Shown piece after piece: positions 1-9,071 of a stretch of 64,000 nucleotides of DNA; the first letter of the stretch is position 1; each line of letters opens with the position of its first letter. A model generated the notes under the pieces. It saw nothing but the letters and a program-made list of their open reading frames with translations. It was not told the DNA's origin and ran no database searches. The stretch comes from Azospira restricta (GTDB taxonomy: Bacteria; Pseudomonadota; Gammaproteobacteria; Burkholderiales; Rhodocyclaceae): contig NZ_CP064781.1 of assembly GCF_016858125.1 (NCBI RefSeq), forward strand, positions 3,667,501 through 3,731,500, read 5' to 3'. The translations under genes were made by a program, and so were the position numbers.

Positions 1-741
<741 letters not shown>

Positions 742-877
742 GCTACCCCCCGAAATTGGATTGACGTGGAAAAAACGGACGAAGTCTACACGCCTCCGCT
801 TTCATCAGGCTTACAGAAATGAAACATCTTTCCACAATCCGGGATGGAGTGATGCAGCGACGCAACACCCTGGGTGC

Positions 878-883
878 TAGAAT
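878..883 (+). promoter_or_regulatory. Possible -10 element of aceK
   Basis: TAGAAT (4-5 of 6 to the sigma-70 -10) lies 36 bp before the aceK ATG in the icd-aceK divergent region. No convincing -35 was found at the usual spacing, so this is weak. Confidence 0.3.
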
Positions 884-919
884 CCCCGGCCCAGCCCCTC
901 CTTCCCCGAGCCGCCGTCG

Positions 920-2677
920 ATGGACATCTCGACCGTTCAGAATCCGCTCGCGCAGCGCGTGGCCGATGCCATGATCGAAGGCTTCAACCGCCACTACCGC
1001 AACATCCGCCTCTACGGCCAGCAGGCCAAGACGCTGTTCGAGAACGCGCAGTGGCTGGAAGTGCAGAAGGCGGTGCGCGAGCGCATCCGCTCCTACGACG
1101 AGCGCGTCGACGACAACGTCGCCCGCCTGCGCGAGGAGTTCGACGCCGACCACATCGACGACCAGACCTGGCAGCAGATCAAGCTCTACTACATCGGCCT
1201 GCTGGTGAACCACAAGCAGCCGGAGCTCGCCGAAACCTTCTTCAACTCGGTGACGACCAAGATCCTGCACCGCAGCTACTTCCACAACGACTTCATCTTC
1301 GCCCGGCCGGCGGTATCCACCGAATACATCGAGTCCTACCCGCCGGTCTACTCGAGCTACTACCCGTCGGCGCACGGCGGCCTGCGGGCGACGGTCAAGC
1401 GCATCATCCAGGACTTCGACTGGCAGCGCCCGTTCGCCGACCTCGACCGCGACATCGACTGCATCATGCGCAGCGCCGAGAAGCACCTCGGCGGACAATG
1501 GCCAACCGCCGAGGCGAACTTCCAGATCCAGGTGCTGTACTCGGCCTTCTACCGCAACAAGGGGGCCTACATCATCGGCAAGGCGATCAACGGCCACCTC
1601 GAGCTGCCGTTCGCGATCCCGGTCCTGCACGACGACAGCGGCCGGCTGTTCATCGACACCATCCTGCTCGACGCCTGGCGCATCTCGCTGCTGTTCTCGC
1701 TCTCGCGCGCCTACTTCATGGTGGACATGGAGGTGCCCTCGGGCTATGTGCAATACCTGCGCACGATCATGCCGAACAAGCCGCGTTCCGAGCTGTACAC
1801 GATGATCGGGCTGGGCAAGCAGGGCAAGACGATGTTCTACCGCGACTTCTACCAGCACCTGAAGCACTCCGAGGACAAGTTCATCATCGCGCCCGGCATC
1901 AAGGGCATGGTCATGCTGGTGTTCACGCTGCCCTCGTACCCCTACGTGTTCAAGATCATCAAGGACGTCTTCGGCAGCTCGAAGGAAGTCGACCGCGCCA
2001 CCGTCGAGCGCAAGTACCAGCTGGTGAAGCAGGTCGACCGCGTCGGCCGCATGGCCGACTCGCTCGAGTTCTCGCAGGTGGCGCTACCGCGTGCGCGCTT
2101 CTCGGAGGACCTGATGGACGAGCTGCGCACGCTGGCGCCGTCGATGTTCGAGGAGGAAGGCGACGACGTCGTGATCAAGCACCTCTACATCGAGCGGCGG
2201 ATGGTGCCGCTCAACCTCTACCTCGACCGCGCCGACGAGGCGAAGACCGAGCACGCGGTGCGCGAGTACGGCAGCGCGATCCGCGAGCTGGCGCTGGCCA
2301 ACATCTTCCCCGGCGACATGCTGTGGAAGAACTTCGGCGTCACCCGCTACAACCGCGTCGTCTTCTACGACTACGACGAAATCGAGTACATGACCGACAT
2401 GAACTTCCGCCACATCCCGGAAGCGCCGGACTACGAAACCGAGATGTCGGGCGAGGTCTGGTACTCGGTGGCGAGGAACGACGTCTTCCCGGAGGAGTTC
2501 GGCACCTTCCTGCTCGGCTCGCCGAAGGTGCGCCAGGCCTTCCTCAAGCACCACCGCGACCTGCTCACCGCCGAATTCTGGCAGCAGACCAAGGCGCAGA
2601 TCCTGGCCGGCAAGGTGCCCGATTTCTATCCTTACCCGGAAGAGTTGCGCTTCTGCAACGCCTACCCGCGTAGCTGA
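920..2677 (+). CDS. aceK: Isocitrate dehydrogenase kinase/phosphatase AceK
   Basis: Bifunctional cytosolic enzyme that phosphorylates and dephosphorylates isocitrate dehydrogenase to set the branch between the TCA cycle and the glyoxylate shunt. The 585-aa length matches the family. Diagnostic segments are present: IRLYGQQAKTLFENAQW near the N terminus, the nucleotide-binding stretch APGIKGMVMLVFTLPSYP near residue 315, VFKIIKD following it, and the kinase-core stretch FPGDMLWKNFGVTRYNRVVF with YDYDEIEYM near residues 460-490. The start ATG at 920 gives MDISTVQNPL; the Shine-Dalgarno is weak. The gene is divergent from a monomeric-type icd, whereas AceK biochemistry is known mainly for the homodimeric IDH of enterics. 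Confidence 0.96.
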   Translation: MDISTVQNPLAQRVADAMIEGFNRHYRNIRLYGQQAKTLFENAQWLEVQKAVRERIRSYDERVDDNVARLREEFDADHIDDQTWQQIKLYYIGLLVNHKQPELAETFFNSVTTKILHRSYFHNDFIFARPAVSTEYIESYPPVYSSYYPSAHGGLRATVKRIIQDFDWQRPFADLDRDIDCIMRSAEKHLGGQWPTAEANFQIQVLYSAFYRNKGAYIIGKAINGHLELPFAIPVLHDDSGRLFIDTILLDAWRISLLFSLSRAYFMVDMEVPSGYVQYLRTIMPNKPRSELYTMIGLGKQGKTMFYRDFYQHLKHSEDKFIIAPGIKGMVMLVFTLPSYPYVFKIIKDVFGSSKEVDRATVERKYQLVKQVDRVGRMADSLEFSQVALPRARFSEDLMDELRTLAPSMFEEEGDDVVIKHLYIERRMVPLNLYLDRADEAKTEHAVREYGSAIRELALANIFPGDMLWKNFGVTRYNRVVFYDYDEIEYMTDMNFRHIPEAPDYETEMSGEVWYSVARNDVFPEEFGTFLLGSPKVRQAFLKHHRDLLTAEFWQQTKAQILAGKVPDFYPYPEELRFCNAYPRS

Positions 2678-2831
2678 GCGCCGCTACGCTTCCGCCCCCG
2701 TAATAACCGGAAGGAATAAGCTCCTGCCAATTCGTTATTTTTTGCACTTACCCAGTCGGGCTAGACTCGACCCATGGTCGCGCGCGGCAGCGCCTGCGGC
2801 CGTTCCTGCACAACCCACACCGGAGAAGAAG

Positions 2832-3140
2832 ATGAACAGGCTCCCCCTCGCCGCCTGCCTGGCCGCCCTGGCGCTCGTCGCCGGCCCGGCCGCGGCCCAA
2901 GATCCGAACCTCGCGCGCAACCTCGCCGCGACCTGCGCCAATTGCCACGGCACCAACGGCAAGGCGGTTCCCGGCACCGCGATGCTCACCCTCGCCGGCC
3001 AGCCGAAGGAGAAGATCGCGCAGAGCCTGCACGAATTCCGCGCCGGCAAGCGCGAGGCGACGGTGATGCACCAGATCGCCAAGGGCTACACCGACGCCCA
3101 GATCGACCTGCTCGCCGCCTGGTTCGCGGCCCAGAGATAA
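2832..3140 (+). CDS. fccA: Single-haem c-type cytochrome, small subunit of flavocytochrome c sulfide dehydrogenase
   Basis: 102-aa secreted cytochrome c. A cleavable signal peptide (MNRLPLAACLAALALVAGPAAA) precedes a small class I domain with one haem motif CANCHG and a distal Met candidate in the TVMHQIAKGYT segment. The start ATG at 2832 is chosen because GGAGAAGA lies directly upstream and gives a proper signal peptide; a longer reading frame upstream has none. The stop is 10 bp before the FccB-type flavoprotein gene, so the two are co-transcribed. It would accept electrons from the flavoprotein during periplasmic sulfide oxidation. The usual symbol is fccA or soxE-like; which electron acceptor follows is not visible. 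Confidence 0.85.
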   Translation: MNRLPLAACLAALALVAGPAAAQDPNLARNLAATCANCHGTNGKAVPGTAMLTLAGQPKEKIAQSLHEFRAGKREATVMHQIAKGYTDAQIDLLAAWFAAQR

Positions 3141-3150
3141 GGAGAAGAAG

Positions 3151-4422
3151 ATGTTCGATCGTCGCGATTTCCTGAAGGCCGCCGGCGCCAGCGCCGGCCT
3201 CGTCGCCCTCGGCGGCTGTGCAGGCGCCGGCAGCAAGCCCGGCGGCCACGTCGTCGTCGTCGGCGGCGGCTACGGCGGCGCTACCGCCGCCAAGTACCTG
3301 CGCATGTGGAGCAACGGCAGTGTCGAGGTGACGCTGGTCGAGCGCAACCGCGAATTCATCTCCTGCCCGATCTCCAACCTCGTCGTCGCCGGCGAGCGGA
3401 CGCTCGCCGACGTCACCGTCAGCTACGAGGGCCTGAAGAAATGGGGCGTGCGCGTGATCCACGATGACGTCGTCGGCATCGACGCCGAGAAGCGCCGCAT
3501 CAGGCTCGCCACGTACGGCGAGCTGGCCTACGACCGCGCGGTGCTGTCGCCGGGAATCGAGTTCATGTGGGACCAGGTGCCGGGACTGAACAACGCCGAC
3601 GCGCAGGCGAAGATTCTGCATGCCTGGAAGGCCGGCCCGCAGACCGTCGCGCTCAGGAAGCAGCTGGAAGCGATGAAGGACGGCGGCGTCTACGCGCTGA
3701 CCGTGCCGAAGGCGCCGTACCGTTGCCCGCCGGGGCCGTACGAGCGCGCCTCGGTGATCGCCCACTACCTGAAGACGCACAAGCCGAAGTCGAAGGTGCT
3801 GGTGCTGGATGCCAACGAGGACGTCGTCTCGAAGAAGGGCCTGTTCGTGAAGGCCTGGCAGGAGCTGTACCCGGGCATCGTCGAATACCGCCCGAACAGC
3901 GAGCTGCGCGACGTCGACGTCGCCAACCGCACGGCGATCCTCGAGTTCGACAAGGTGAAAGCCGACGTGCTCAACGTCGTGCCGCCGCACCGCGCCGGCG
4001 ACCTCGTCGCGAAATCCGGTGCCAAGCTCGCCAACGGTCGCTGGGCCGAGGTCGACTGGCGGAGCATGGAGTCGGAGAACGTCAAGGGCATCCACATTCT
4101 CGGCGATTCGACACTGTCGGCGCCGCTGATGCCGAAATCCGGCTTCATGGCCAACCAGCACGGCAAGGTCGCCGCCGCGGCGATCCTCAACCTGCTCGCC
4201 GGCGAGGCGCCGAACCCCGAGCCGATGATGGCCAACACCTGCTACAGCTTCGTCGACGCGAAGAACGTGATCCACGTCGCCTCGGTGCACAAGTACGACG
4301 CCGAGAAGAGGACGATGCTGGTCGTCCCCGGCGCCAGCGGCGTCTCCGCCGCGCGCAACGAACTGGAAGGCAGCTACGCGATCGGCTGGGCGAAGAACAT
4401 CTGGGCCGACATGCTGGCCTGA
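3151..4422 (+). CDS. fccB: Flavocytochrome c sulfide dehydrogenase, flavoprotein subunit (Tat-exported)
   Basis: 423-aa periplasmic FAD enzyme that oxidises sulfide to sulfur and passes electrons to the cytochrome encoded just upstream. The N terminus DRRDFLKAAGASAGLVALGGCAG is a twin-arginine signal that also contains a lipobox-like LGGC. Next comes the Rossmann motif VVVVGGGYGGATAAKYL (about residues 33-50). The two redox cysteines of the family are visible in FISCPISN and YRCPPGPYE. The end of the FAD domain, HILGDSTLSAPLMPKSGFMANQHGK, and a C-terminal small domain follow. An AGGAGAAGA ribosome-binding site precedes ATG 3151. A strong hairpin terminator follows the stop. Confidence 0.93.
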   Translation: MFDRRDFLKAAGASAGLVALGGCAGAGSKPGGHVVVVGGGYGGATAAKYLRMWSNGSVEVTLVERNREFISCPISNLVVAGERTLADVTVSYEGLKKWGVRVIHDDVVGIDAEKRRIRLATYGELAYDRAVLSPGIEFMWDQVPGLNNADAQAKILHAWKAGPQTVALRKQLEAMKDGGVYALTVPKAPYRCPPGPYERASVIAHYLKTHKPKSKVLVLDANEDVVSKKGLFVKAWQELYPGIVEYRPNSELRDVDVANRTAILEFDKVKADVLNVVPPHRAGDLVAKSGAKLANGRWAEVDWRSMESENVKGIHILGDSTLSAPLMPKSGFMANQHGKVAAAAILNLLAGEAPNPEPMMANTCYSFVDAKNVIHVASVHKYDAEKRTMLVVPGASGVSAARNELEGSYAIGWAKNIWADMLA

Positions 4423-4442
4423 CCGCCTCCGCCAGAAACACC

Positions 4443-4474
4443 AAGGGCCGGCAGCTGACGCTCCCGGCCCTTTT
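4443..4474 (+). terminator. Rho-independent terminator of fccAB
   Basis: Perfect 9-bp stem AAGGGCCGG / CCGGCCCTT (4443-4451 and 4464-4472) with a 12-nt loop, followed by TT. It lies 20 bp after the fccB stop. Confidence 0.8.
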
Positions 4475-4707
4475 CCGTTCCAGATGCAGTTCAGAATCTC
4501 GAATCACGCCTGTTGCGAGCGGAGTTTCTCTGGCCTGCTTACTTTAGGCATTCGTCATCAGCTAAAATGCTGCAGCTATTTTCCACGAACGGGCGCCGGT
4601 ATCCACTCGACAATCGACCAAACAGCAAGGTGAAACCAAGGCGAAATAACCCTCCTTTGGCACCGGCAAAAACTGATCGGGTCGCAGAAAAAACAAGAGG
4701 AAGATGT

Positions 4708-5703
4708 ATGTCACAGCCTTTGCAATGCATAGCCGTCGCCGTCGCCTGCGCAGGACTACTCGGTCAGGCACATGGCATGACACCAGCCGAACTATTTGAA
4801 AAGGTTTCGCCAAGCGTTATGGTGGTACGCGGCTTGAGCGAAAATGAGTCCCCGATCCGTCAAGGCAGTGGCGTTATTACCGGCAGCAAAACGGTCATCA
4901 CGAACTGTCATGTCATCGCCAGGGCGAAAATGGTGCAGGTCAGGCAGGGGGGGATTTCGTATCAGGCTCAGCTCGAACACGCAGACATTGAACGGGATCT
5001 GTGCCAGCTTAGCGTCCCGGATCTGAAAGCCCCTCTGGCGTCAGTTGCAGTACCGTCACAGGACGCGAAGGTTGGTCTGCGCATTTTCACCATCGGGGCG
5101 CCCAGCGGACGGGAACTAACGATGAGCGATGGACTTCTCTACGGCTTGCAATCCGCTGGCGACAAGGGTGGGCCGCAAATAGAAATCTCGACGCCCATTC
5201 CACCCGGAGTAAGTGGCGGCGGGGTATTCGACGAAAGAGGAAAACTCCTTGGCATCGCATCCGCCCTCACAGCAAAAATCCATGTGAGGGGAAATGGCTT
5301 AGTCAGTCCGGCGATTTGGATCGCCGAAGTTCCGCAACGCGCAAAGCAACAAAAAGCGAATGCGGAAGAGATACAAAGTCATCAAAAAAGTATTGCCCCC
5401 CCTTCTACCCCTGTAGCAAGAAAAATGGGGGCAGAAGAACTGCGACTGCAAATAGCAAACGCAGGGCCGTTTACCGTAGGGGAAAAAGGTCGACCAGTAC
5501 AATTCGACTCGAACGGCTGGTGGAGCATAGATGCAAACGTGAATGGCTTGCCACGCCGAGGGTATTCATCAGTCACTGCTGACGGATGGCTCTGCTTAAC
5601 TCAGACATTTCCGCATACCGGCGAGCAATTTTCAGGTTGTTATGACGCTGAGCATACCGCTACCGGGCCTGTTGCATTAACAGAAAGAAAGGCAAAGCCA
5701 TGA
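4708..5703 (+). CDS. Secreted trypsin-like serine protease (S1/HtrA fold)
   Basis: 331-aa exported protease. Start ATG 4708 is preceded by AAGAGGAAG and gives a clear signal peptide (MSQPLQCIAVAVACAGLLGQAHG). The chymotrypsin-fold triad is readable: His68 in TVITNCHVI, Asp97 in ERDLCQL and Ser169 in PPGVSGGGVFD; the usual GNSGG is GVSGG. No PDZ domain follows. Instead residues 215 onward form a linker and a C-terminal domain rich in Trp and Cys (NGWWSID, GWLCLTQTF, FSGCYD), which I do not recognise. The gene overlaps the next gene by 4 bp (ATGA). Base composition is clearly more AT-rich than the flanks. Substrate is unknown; envelope protein turnover is a guess. Confidence 0.85.
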   Translation: MSQPLQCIAVAVACAGLLGQAHGMTPAELFEKVSPSVMVVRGLSENESPIRQGSGVITGSKTVITNCHVIARAKMVQVRQGGISYQAQLEHADIERDLCQLSVPDLKAPLASVAVPSQDAKVGLRIFTIGAPSGRELTMSDGLLYGLQSAGDKGGPQIEISTPIPPGVSGGGVFDERGKLLGIASALTAKIHVRGNGLVSPAIWIAEVPQRAKQQKANAEEIQSHQKSIAPPSTPVARKMGAEELRLQIANAGPFTVGEKGRPVQFDSNGWWSIDANVNGLPRRGYSSVTADGWLCLTQTFPHTGEQFSGCYDAEHTATGPVALTERKAKP

Positions 5704-6245
5704 CCCGGAAGGATTGCGTGAAAGTTCTCATTACAGCAATGGCACTCGCACTGCTCCCCGGATGCGCCTCAATTACCCATGATTCTTCACAAAGGATTCG
5801 GCTTGAAACCCGCCTGCCCGATGGTGGAGCCGCTGAAGGCGCCGACTGCGCACTTCAAAGCGACGGCAAACGGTATGAACTGAAGACGCCAGGAACCGTC
5901 GTCGTTGCCCGCTCGGGGAGCAACCTCGAGATCACGTGCCGCCACCCCTCCTTTCCGGAAGCAAAAGCGACTGCCGTATCGCGCGCCAACGCTGGAATGT
6001 ACGGGAATATCCTGCTGGGAGGAGCCATCGGTGCAATCATCGACCATAGTAGCGGGAAGGCCTACAACTACCCCACCTGGCTACAACTCGTGATGGGGAA
6101 AATTCTGTGGTTCGACCGATCAGACGAAACCGACGGACTCCCATCCGTCGCTCGTGTAACTGGCACAATCTCGGAAGAACCCGCCATATTCGACCAAAAG
6201 GTCACGATGGATGACCTCAAAGACCTGATGACAACAGCAAGGTAA
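5700..6245 (+). CDS. Predicted outer-membrane lipoprotein of unknown function
   Basis: 181-aa protein with a lipoprotein signal: positively charged start MTRKDCVK, hydrophobic stretch ITAMALALLPG and lipobox LLPGC with the acylated Cys near residue 22. The following ASITHDSSQRIRLETRLPDGGAAEGADCALQSDGKRYELKTPG resembles small lipoproteins whose first domain reads GCASIxxG...TPG, with later glycine-rich stretch GNILLGGAIGAIIDHSSGKAYNYP. Its ATG overlaps the stop of the protease gene (ATGA), so the pair is translationally coupled and shares a lower GC content than the surroundings. Possibly a partner, anchor or target of the protease; function is not known. Confidence 0.75.
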   Translation: MTRKDCVKVLITAMALALLPGCASITHDSSQRIRLETRLPDGGAAEGADCALQSDGKRYELKTPGTVVVARSGSNLEITCRHPSFPEAKATAVSRANAGMYGNILLGGAIGAIIDHSSGKAYNYPTWLQLVMGKILWFDRSDETDGLPSVARVTGTISEEPAIFDQKVTMDDLKDLMTTAR

Positions 6246-6305
6246 CACCATGGTTTGCCCCATCACTAGCAGGACGTAGACCGAACACAAAACGAATCCC
6301 AGGCC

Positions 6306-6343
6306 AAAAAAAAACCCGCCGGAGCAGGACTCGGACGGGTTTC
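6306..6343 (-). terminator. Rho-independent terminator of rpmB-rpmG
   Basis: On the minus strand, AAACCCG pairs with CGGGTTT around an inner stem CCGA/TCCGG, followed by a run of at least nine T (plus-strand A run 6306-6314). It lies 18 bp after the rpmG stop. Confidence 0.85.
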
Positions 6344-6360
6344 TCGGGGAGGCGGCCGAA

Positions 6361-6516
6361 TTACTTCAGCTTCACTTCCTTGTAGGCGACGTGCTTGCGG
6401 GCCTTGGGATCGTACTTCTTGATCTCCATCTTTTCCGGCATCGTCTTCTTGTTCTTGGTCGTCGTGTAGAAGTGACCGGTACCGGCGGTCGACTCGAGCT
6501 TGATCTTTTCACGCAT
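6361..6516 (-). CDS. rpmG: 50S ribosomal protein L33
   Basis: 51-aa basic protein of the large ribosomal subunit. The sequence [19 protein letters not shown] followed by [19 protein letters not shown] matches L33 of Proteobacteria in full length. The zinc-ligand cysteines of the C+ paralogue are absent, so this is the C- form. ATG at 6516-6514 has GAGAGGAACCC upstream. It lies 18 bp after rpmB and ahead of the terminator at 6306-6343; the rpmBG pair is the classical arrangement. Confidence 0.97.
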   Translation of the reverse strand: MREKIKLESTAGTGHFYTTTKNKKTMPEKMEIKKYDPKARKHVAYKEVKLK

Positions 6517-6534
6517 GGTTCGGGTTCCTCTCTA

Positions 6535-6768
6535 TCAGACTTCGCCGCGGGCGCGCAGGTCGGCCAGGACGACGTCGATGCCCTTCTTGTCGATGACGCG
6601 CAGGCCGGCGTTGGAGACGCGCAGACGCACGAAGCGGTTCTCGCTCTCGACCCAGAAACGGCGGTACTGCAGGTTCGGCAGGAAGCGACGCTTCGTTTTG
6701 TTGTTTGCGTGGGAAACGTGGTTCCCAACCATCGGGGCTTTGCCCGTCACTTGGCAGACTCGCGCCAT
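6535..6768 (-). CDS. rpmB: 50S ribosomal protein L28
   Basis: 77-aa large-subunit protein. [39 protein letters not shown] and the C-terminal [17 protein letters not shown] are full-length L28 hallmarks. It is the first gene of the rpmB-rpmG unit read leftwards and is preceded by GGAGCAACAACC. It sits between the low-GC island and the PmrA-box region and is not part of either. Confidence 0.97.
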   Translation of the reverse strand: MARVCQVTGKAPMVGNHVSHANNKTKRRFLPNLQYRRFWVESENRFVRLRVSNAGLRVIDKKGIDVVLADLRARGEV

Positions 6769-6868
6769 GGTTGTTGCTCCGTTAGTAATCTTGGAAGAGG
6801 AAAGCCGGCGATTCTAATCCAACTTTCCGAAAAATATCAAGCTCTTTTTGTCCGCCGGACGGCCCGCC

Positions 6869-8905
6869 CTAACGCGCCGCCTGCGCCGTCGCAGGCGCCT
6901 CCGGCAGCCGGTAGCGCTGCTCGCGGTAGAGCCAGGCCGGCAGCAGCGAATGCGCCAGCGCGCGCTGCTCGATCGCCACCCCGTCGGCCGGCGGCGGCAC
7001 GGCATCCAGATGCTTCCTCGCCGGATCGTAGCGGCCGTGCGTCGGCGCCTTGTCCGGGCGCAGGACGACCACCTGCTGCCCCTCCATCCATGCGTAGTTC
7101 TCGTTGTACTGCATCATCGCCCGTCCCGGCAGCCCCTCCGGCTCCCGCGTCAGGTCGCGGCCGGGCATCGGGTGGCGGGCATCGACGCCGAGCAGCGACA
7201 GCAGCGTCGGCGGCAGGTCGATCTGGCTGGCGACGGTCTTCACCGTGCGCGGCTTGATGTCGGCGCCGAGGATCAGCCCCGGGATGTGGAAGCGCTCGAT
7301 CGGCACCAGCGTCTCGCCGCGCACGCGGATGTCGTGGTCGGCGACGACGACGAAGAGGGTGTCCTGCCAGTACGGGCTCTTCTTCGCCTTCTCGATGAAG
7401 CGGCCGAGCGCCCAGTCGGTGTATTTGACGGCGTTGTTGTCGGTGCCCTTCGGCTGCTCGTAGAGCTCGATGCGGCCGTCGGGGAACTCGAACGGCGAAT
7501 GGTTCGACGAGGTGAACACCAGCGTGAAGGAGGGCAGGCCGTCGCCGTGCTTGGCCAGCAGCCGCTCGTGCGTCTTGTTGAACAGGTCCTCGTCGGAGAC
7601 GCCCCAGCTCGCCTTGAACACCGGGTTCACATAGTCGTTCTCGTCGGTGACCCGGGAGAAGCCGTTGGCGAGGAAGAAGCCGCGCATGTTGTCGAAATGC
7701 GACTCGCCGCCGTAGATGAATTCCGACTCGTAGCCGGCGCGGCCGAGGATGCTCGCCAGCGACGAGAAGTTGCGCTGCGCCAGCGACAGCTTGACCACCG
7801 CCTGCGCCGGCGTCGGCAGGAAGCCCGTGGTGACCGCCTCGATGCCGCGTACCGAGCGCGTGCCGGTGGCGTAGAGCTGCTCGAACCACCAGCCGTCCTT
7901 CTTCAGCTTCTCGATCTCCGGCGTCACCGGCACGCCGCCGAGCGACTCGACGAAGGTCGCGCCGAGGCTCTCCTCGAGGATGATCACCAGGTTCAACGGC
8001 CGTTCGCGGCGCACCGTCGCCGGCTGCTCGGTCAGCGTCGGGATCTCGGGGTCGCCGAGCAGCGGTCGCGGGTCCTGCAGCAGCTCGCGGGTGGCGCGCA
8101 CGTGGCGCAGGATCTCGTCCTCGGCCATCTTGCCGTACACCTCGCTCGAGCGCGCCTCGTGGCGCATGCCGTAGATCGCGTAGGTCACCGAGTAGGCCGA
8201 ATTGAGGACCAGCGTATTGACCATAGGGTCGCCGGTCAGCGCGAAGCTCGCCGGGTTGGCCGGGCGATGGTCGACGCTGGAGCGGACCGCGAACAGCGCG
8301 ACGAAGAGCACCAGCGGCCAGGTCAGCAGCACGCGCACCCAGCCCCAGCGCGGCGCCATCGACAGCCACGGCCGCAGCAGCCGCATCGCCCCCCAGACGG
8401 CCGCCGCGGTCAGCAGCACGCCGCCGACGAGATGCAGGCGGAAGCCCTCCCACAGCATCGGCAGGACCTCGCCCGGATACTTCAGGTATTCGACGTAGAG
8501 CCGGTTCGGCCGCGAGTCGTACTCGGCGATGAACGCCGGTGACGAGACCTCGAGCAGCACCAGGAGCGCGATCGCGAGCAGCACCCAGAGGCCGCTCAGG
8601 CGCCGCCAGAAGCCCCACAGCGGCCGCCACGCCAGCAGCGGCACCAGCAGCAGCAAGGGCACGCTGAAGATGCCGATCTGCATCAGGTCGTTGCGCAGGC
8701 CCTGCAGCAGCAGCTCCGGCCAGGCGCCGGCGGCGGCGACGCGCTCGGCCTGCCACAGCATCAGCGCGGCCCGCGAGGCGGAGAGCAGCGGTAGCCCGAC
8801 CAGCAGCAGCATCGCCAGCGGCGCATAGGGACCACAGACAGCGAGGCGCTGCCACAGCATTTCGATCCGACCGTTCGCCGGGCGGGCGTCGATCACAGGA
8901 GGCAT
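6869..8905 (-). CDS. LTA synthase / phosphoglycerol transferase-like membrane enzyme (sulfatase fold)
   Basis: Inner-membrane enzyme with about five N-terminal membrane helices and a large periplasmic alkaline-phosphatase/sulfatase domain. The catalytic Thr position reads LVIILEESLG (Ser/Thr nucleophile region), followed by the TGTRSVRGIEA, FIYGGESHFDNM, VFTSSNHSPFEFPDG and VVVADHDIRVRG blocks of the LtaS/OpgB family. The first in-frame ATG is at 8944, but a PmrA-type box (8959-8975) and its -10 hexamer overlap that codon, so transcription should begin near 8936 and the ATG at 8905 (MPPVIDARPANG, 678 aa) is preferred. Likely transfers a phosphoglycerol or phosphoethanolamine head group to an envelope glycan or lipid. 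It is the leftmost member of the proposed PmrA regulon. Confidence 0.85.
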   Translation of the reverse strand: MPPVIDARPANGRIEMLWQRLAVCGPYAPLAMLLLVGLPLLSASRAALMLWQAERVAAAGAWPELLLQGLRNDLMQIGIFSVPLLLLVPLLAWRPLWGFWRRLSGLWVLLAIALLVLLEVSSPAFIAEYDSRPNRLYVEYLKYPGEVLPMLWEGFRLHLVGGVLLTAAAVWGAMRLLRPWLSMAPRWGWVRVLLTWPLVLFVALFAVRSSVDHRPANPASFALTGDPMVNTLVLNSAYSVTYAIYGMRHEARSSEVYGKMAEDEILRHVRATRELLQDPRPLLGDPEIPTLTEQPATVRRERPLNLVIILEESLGATFVESLGGVPVTPEIEKLKKDGWWFEQLYATGTRSVRGIEAVTTGFLPTPAQAVVKLSLAQRNFSSLASILGRAGYESEFIYGGESHFDNMRGFFLANGFSRVTDENDYVNPVFKASWGVSDEDLFNKTHERLLAKHGDGLPSFTLVFTSSNHSPFEFPDGRIELYEQPKGTDNNAVKYTDWALGRFIEKAKKSPYWQDTLFVVVADHDIRVRGETLVPIERFHIPGLILGADIKPRTVKTVASQIDLPPTLLSLLGVDARHPMPGRDLTREPEGLPGRAMMQYNENYAWMEGQQVVVLRPDKAPTHGRYDPARKHLDAVPPPADGVAIEQRALAHSLLPAWLYREQRYRLPEAPATAQAAR

Positions 8906-8958
8906 GGGAGTGTTCTTCTCGGGGGAATGAATGGGGGACTGCATGATCGGGGACGAAT

Positions 8959-8975
8959 TTTAAACCAGACTTAAG
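8959..8975 (-). promoter_or_regulatory. PmrA-type box in front of the LTA-synthase-like gene
   Basis: Read on the minus strand: CTTAAG, TCTGG, TTTAAA. This is two YTTAA half-sites with the 5-bp spacer of the PmrA box. Exactly 10 bp further lies GATCAT (8948-8943), a 4/6 match to the -10 hexamer. The same geometry recurs at four other sites in this region. Confidence 0.75.
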
Positions 8976-8999
8976 CGCCGGGGCCGACGCCGTACACCA

Positions 9000-9016
9000 C
9001 TTAAGGGACGGTTAAG
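9000..9016 (+). promoter_or_regulatory. PmrA-type box in front of the PAP2-eptA unit
   Basis: CTTAAG-GGACG-GTTAAG, a direct repeat with 5-bp spacer. After 10 bp follows AATACT (9027-9032), a 4/6 -10 match, which predicts a 5' leader of about 33 nt to the ATG at 9072. It is divergent from the 8959-8975 box with 24 bp between them. Confidence 0.8.
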
Positions 9017-9071
9017 ACGCGGCGGAAATACTGCGCCGGTCACTCACCCGACCGGACGAGGAAGGACCGCC

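Noticed and set aside
743..1867. Long minus-strand open frame inside aceK
   Set aside because: Shadow of aceK in GC-rich DNA; Val/Ala/Arg/Asp-repetitive composition and no recognisable domain.
9017..9071. tRNA or riboswitch in the short leaders of the PmrA-type units
   Set aside because: Leaders of 23-33 nt are too short, and no cloverleaf or aptamer pattern was found there or elsewhere in the window.
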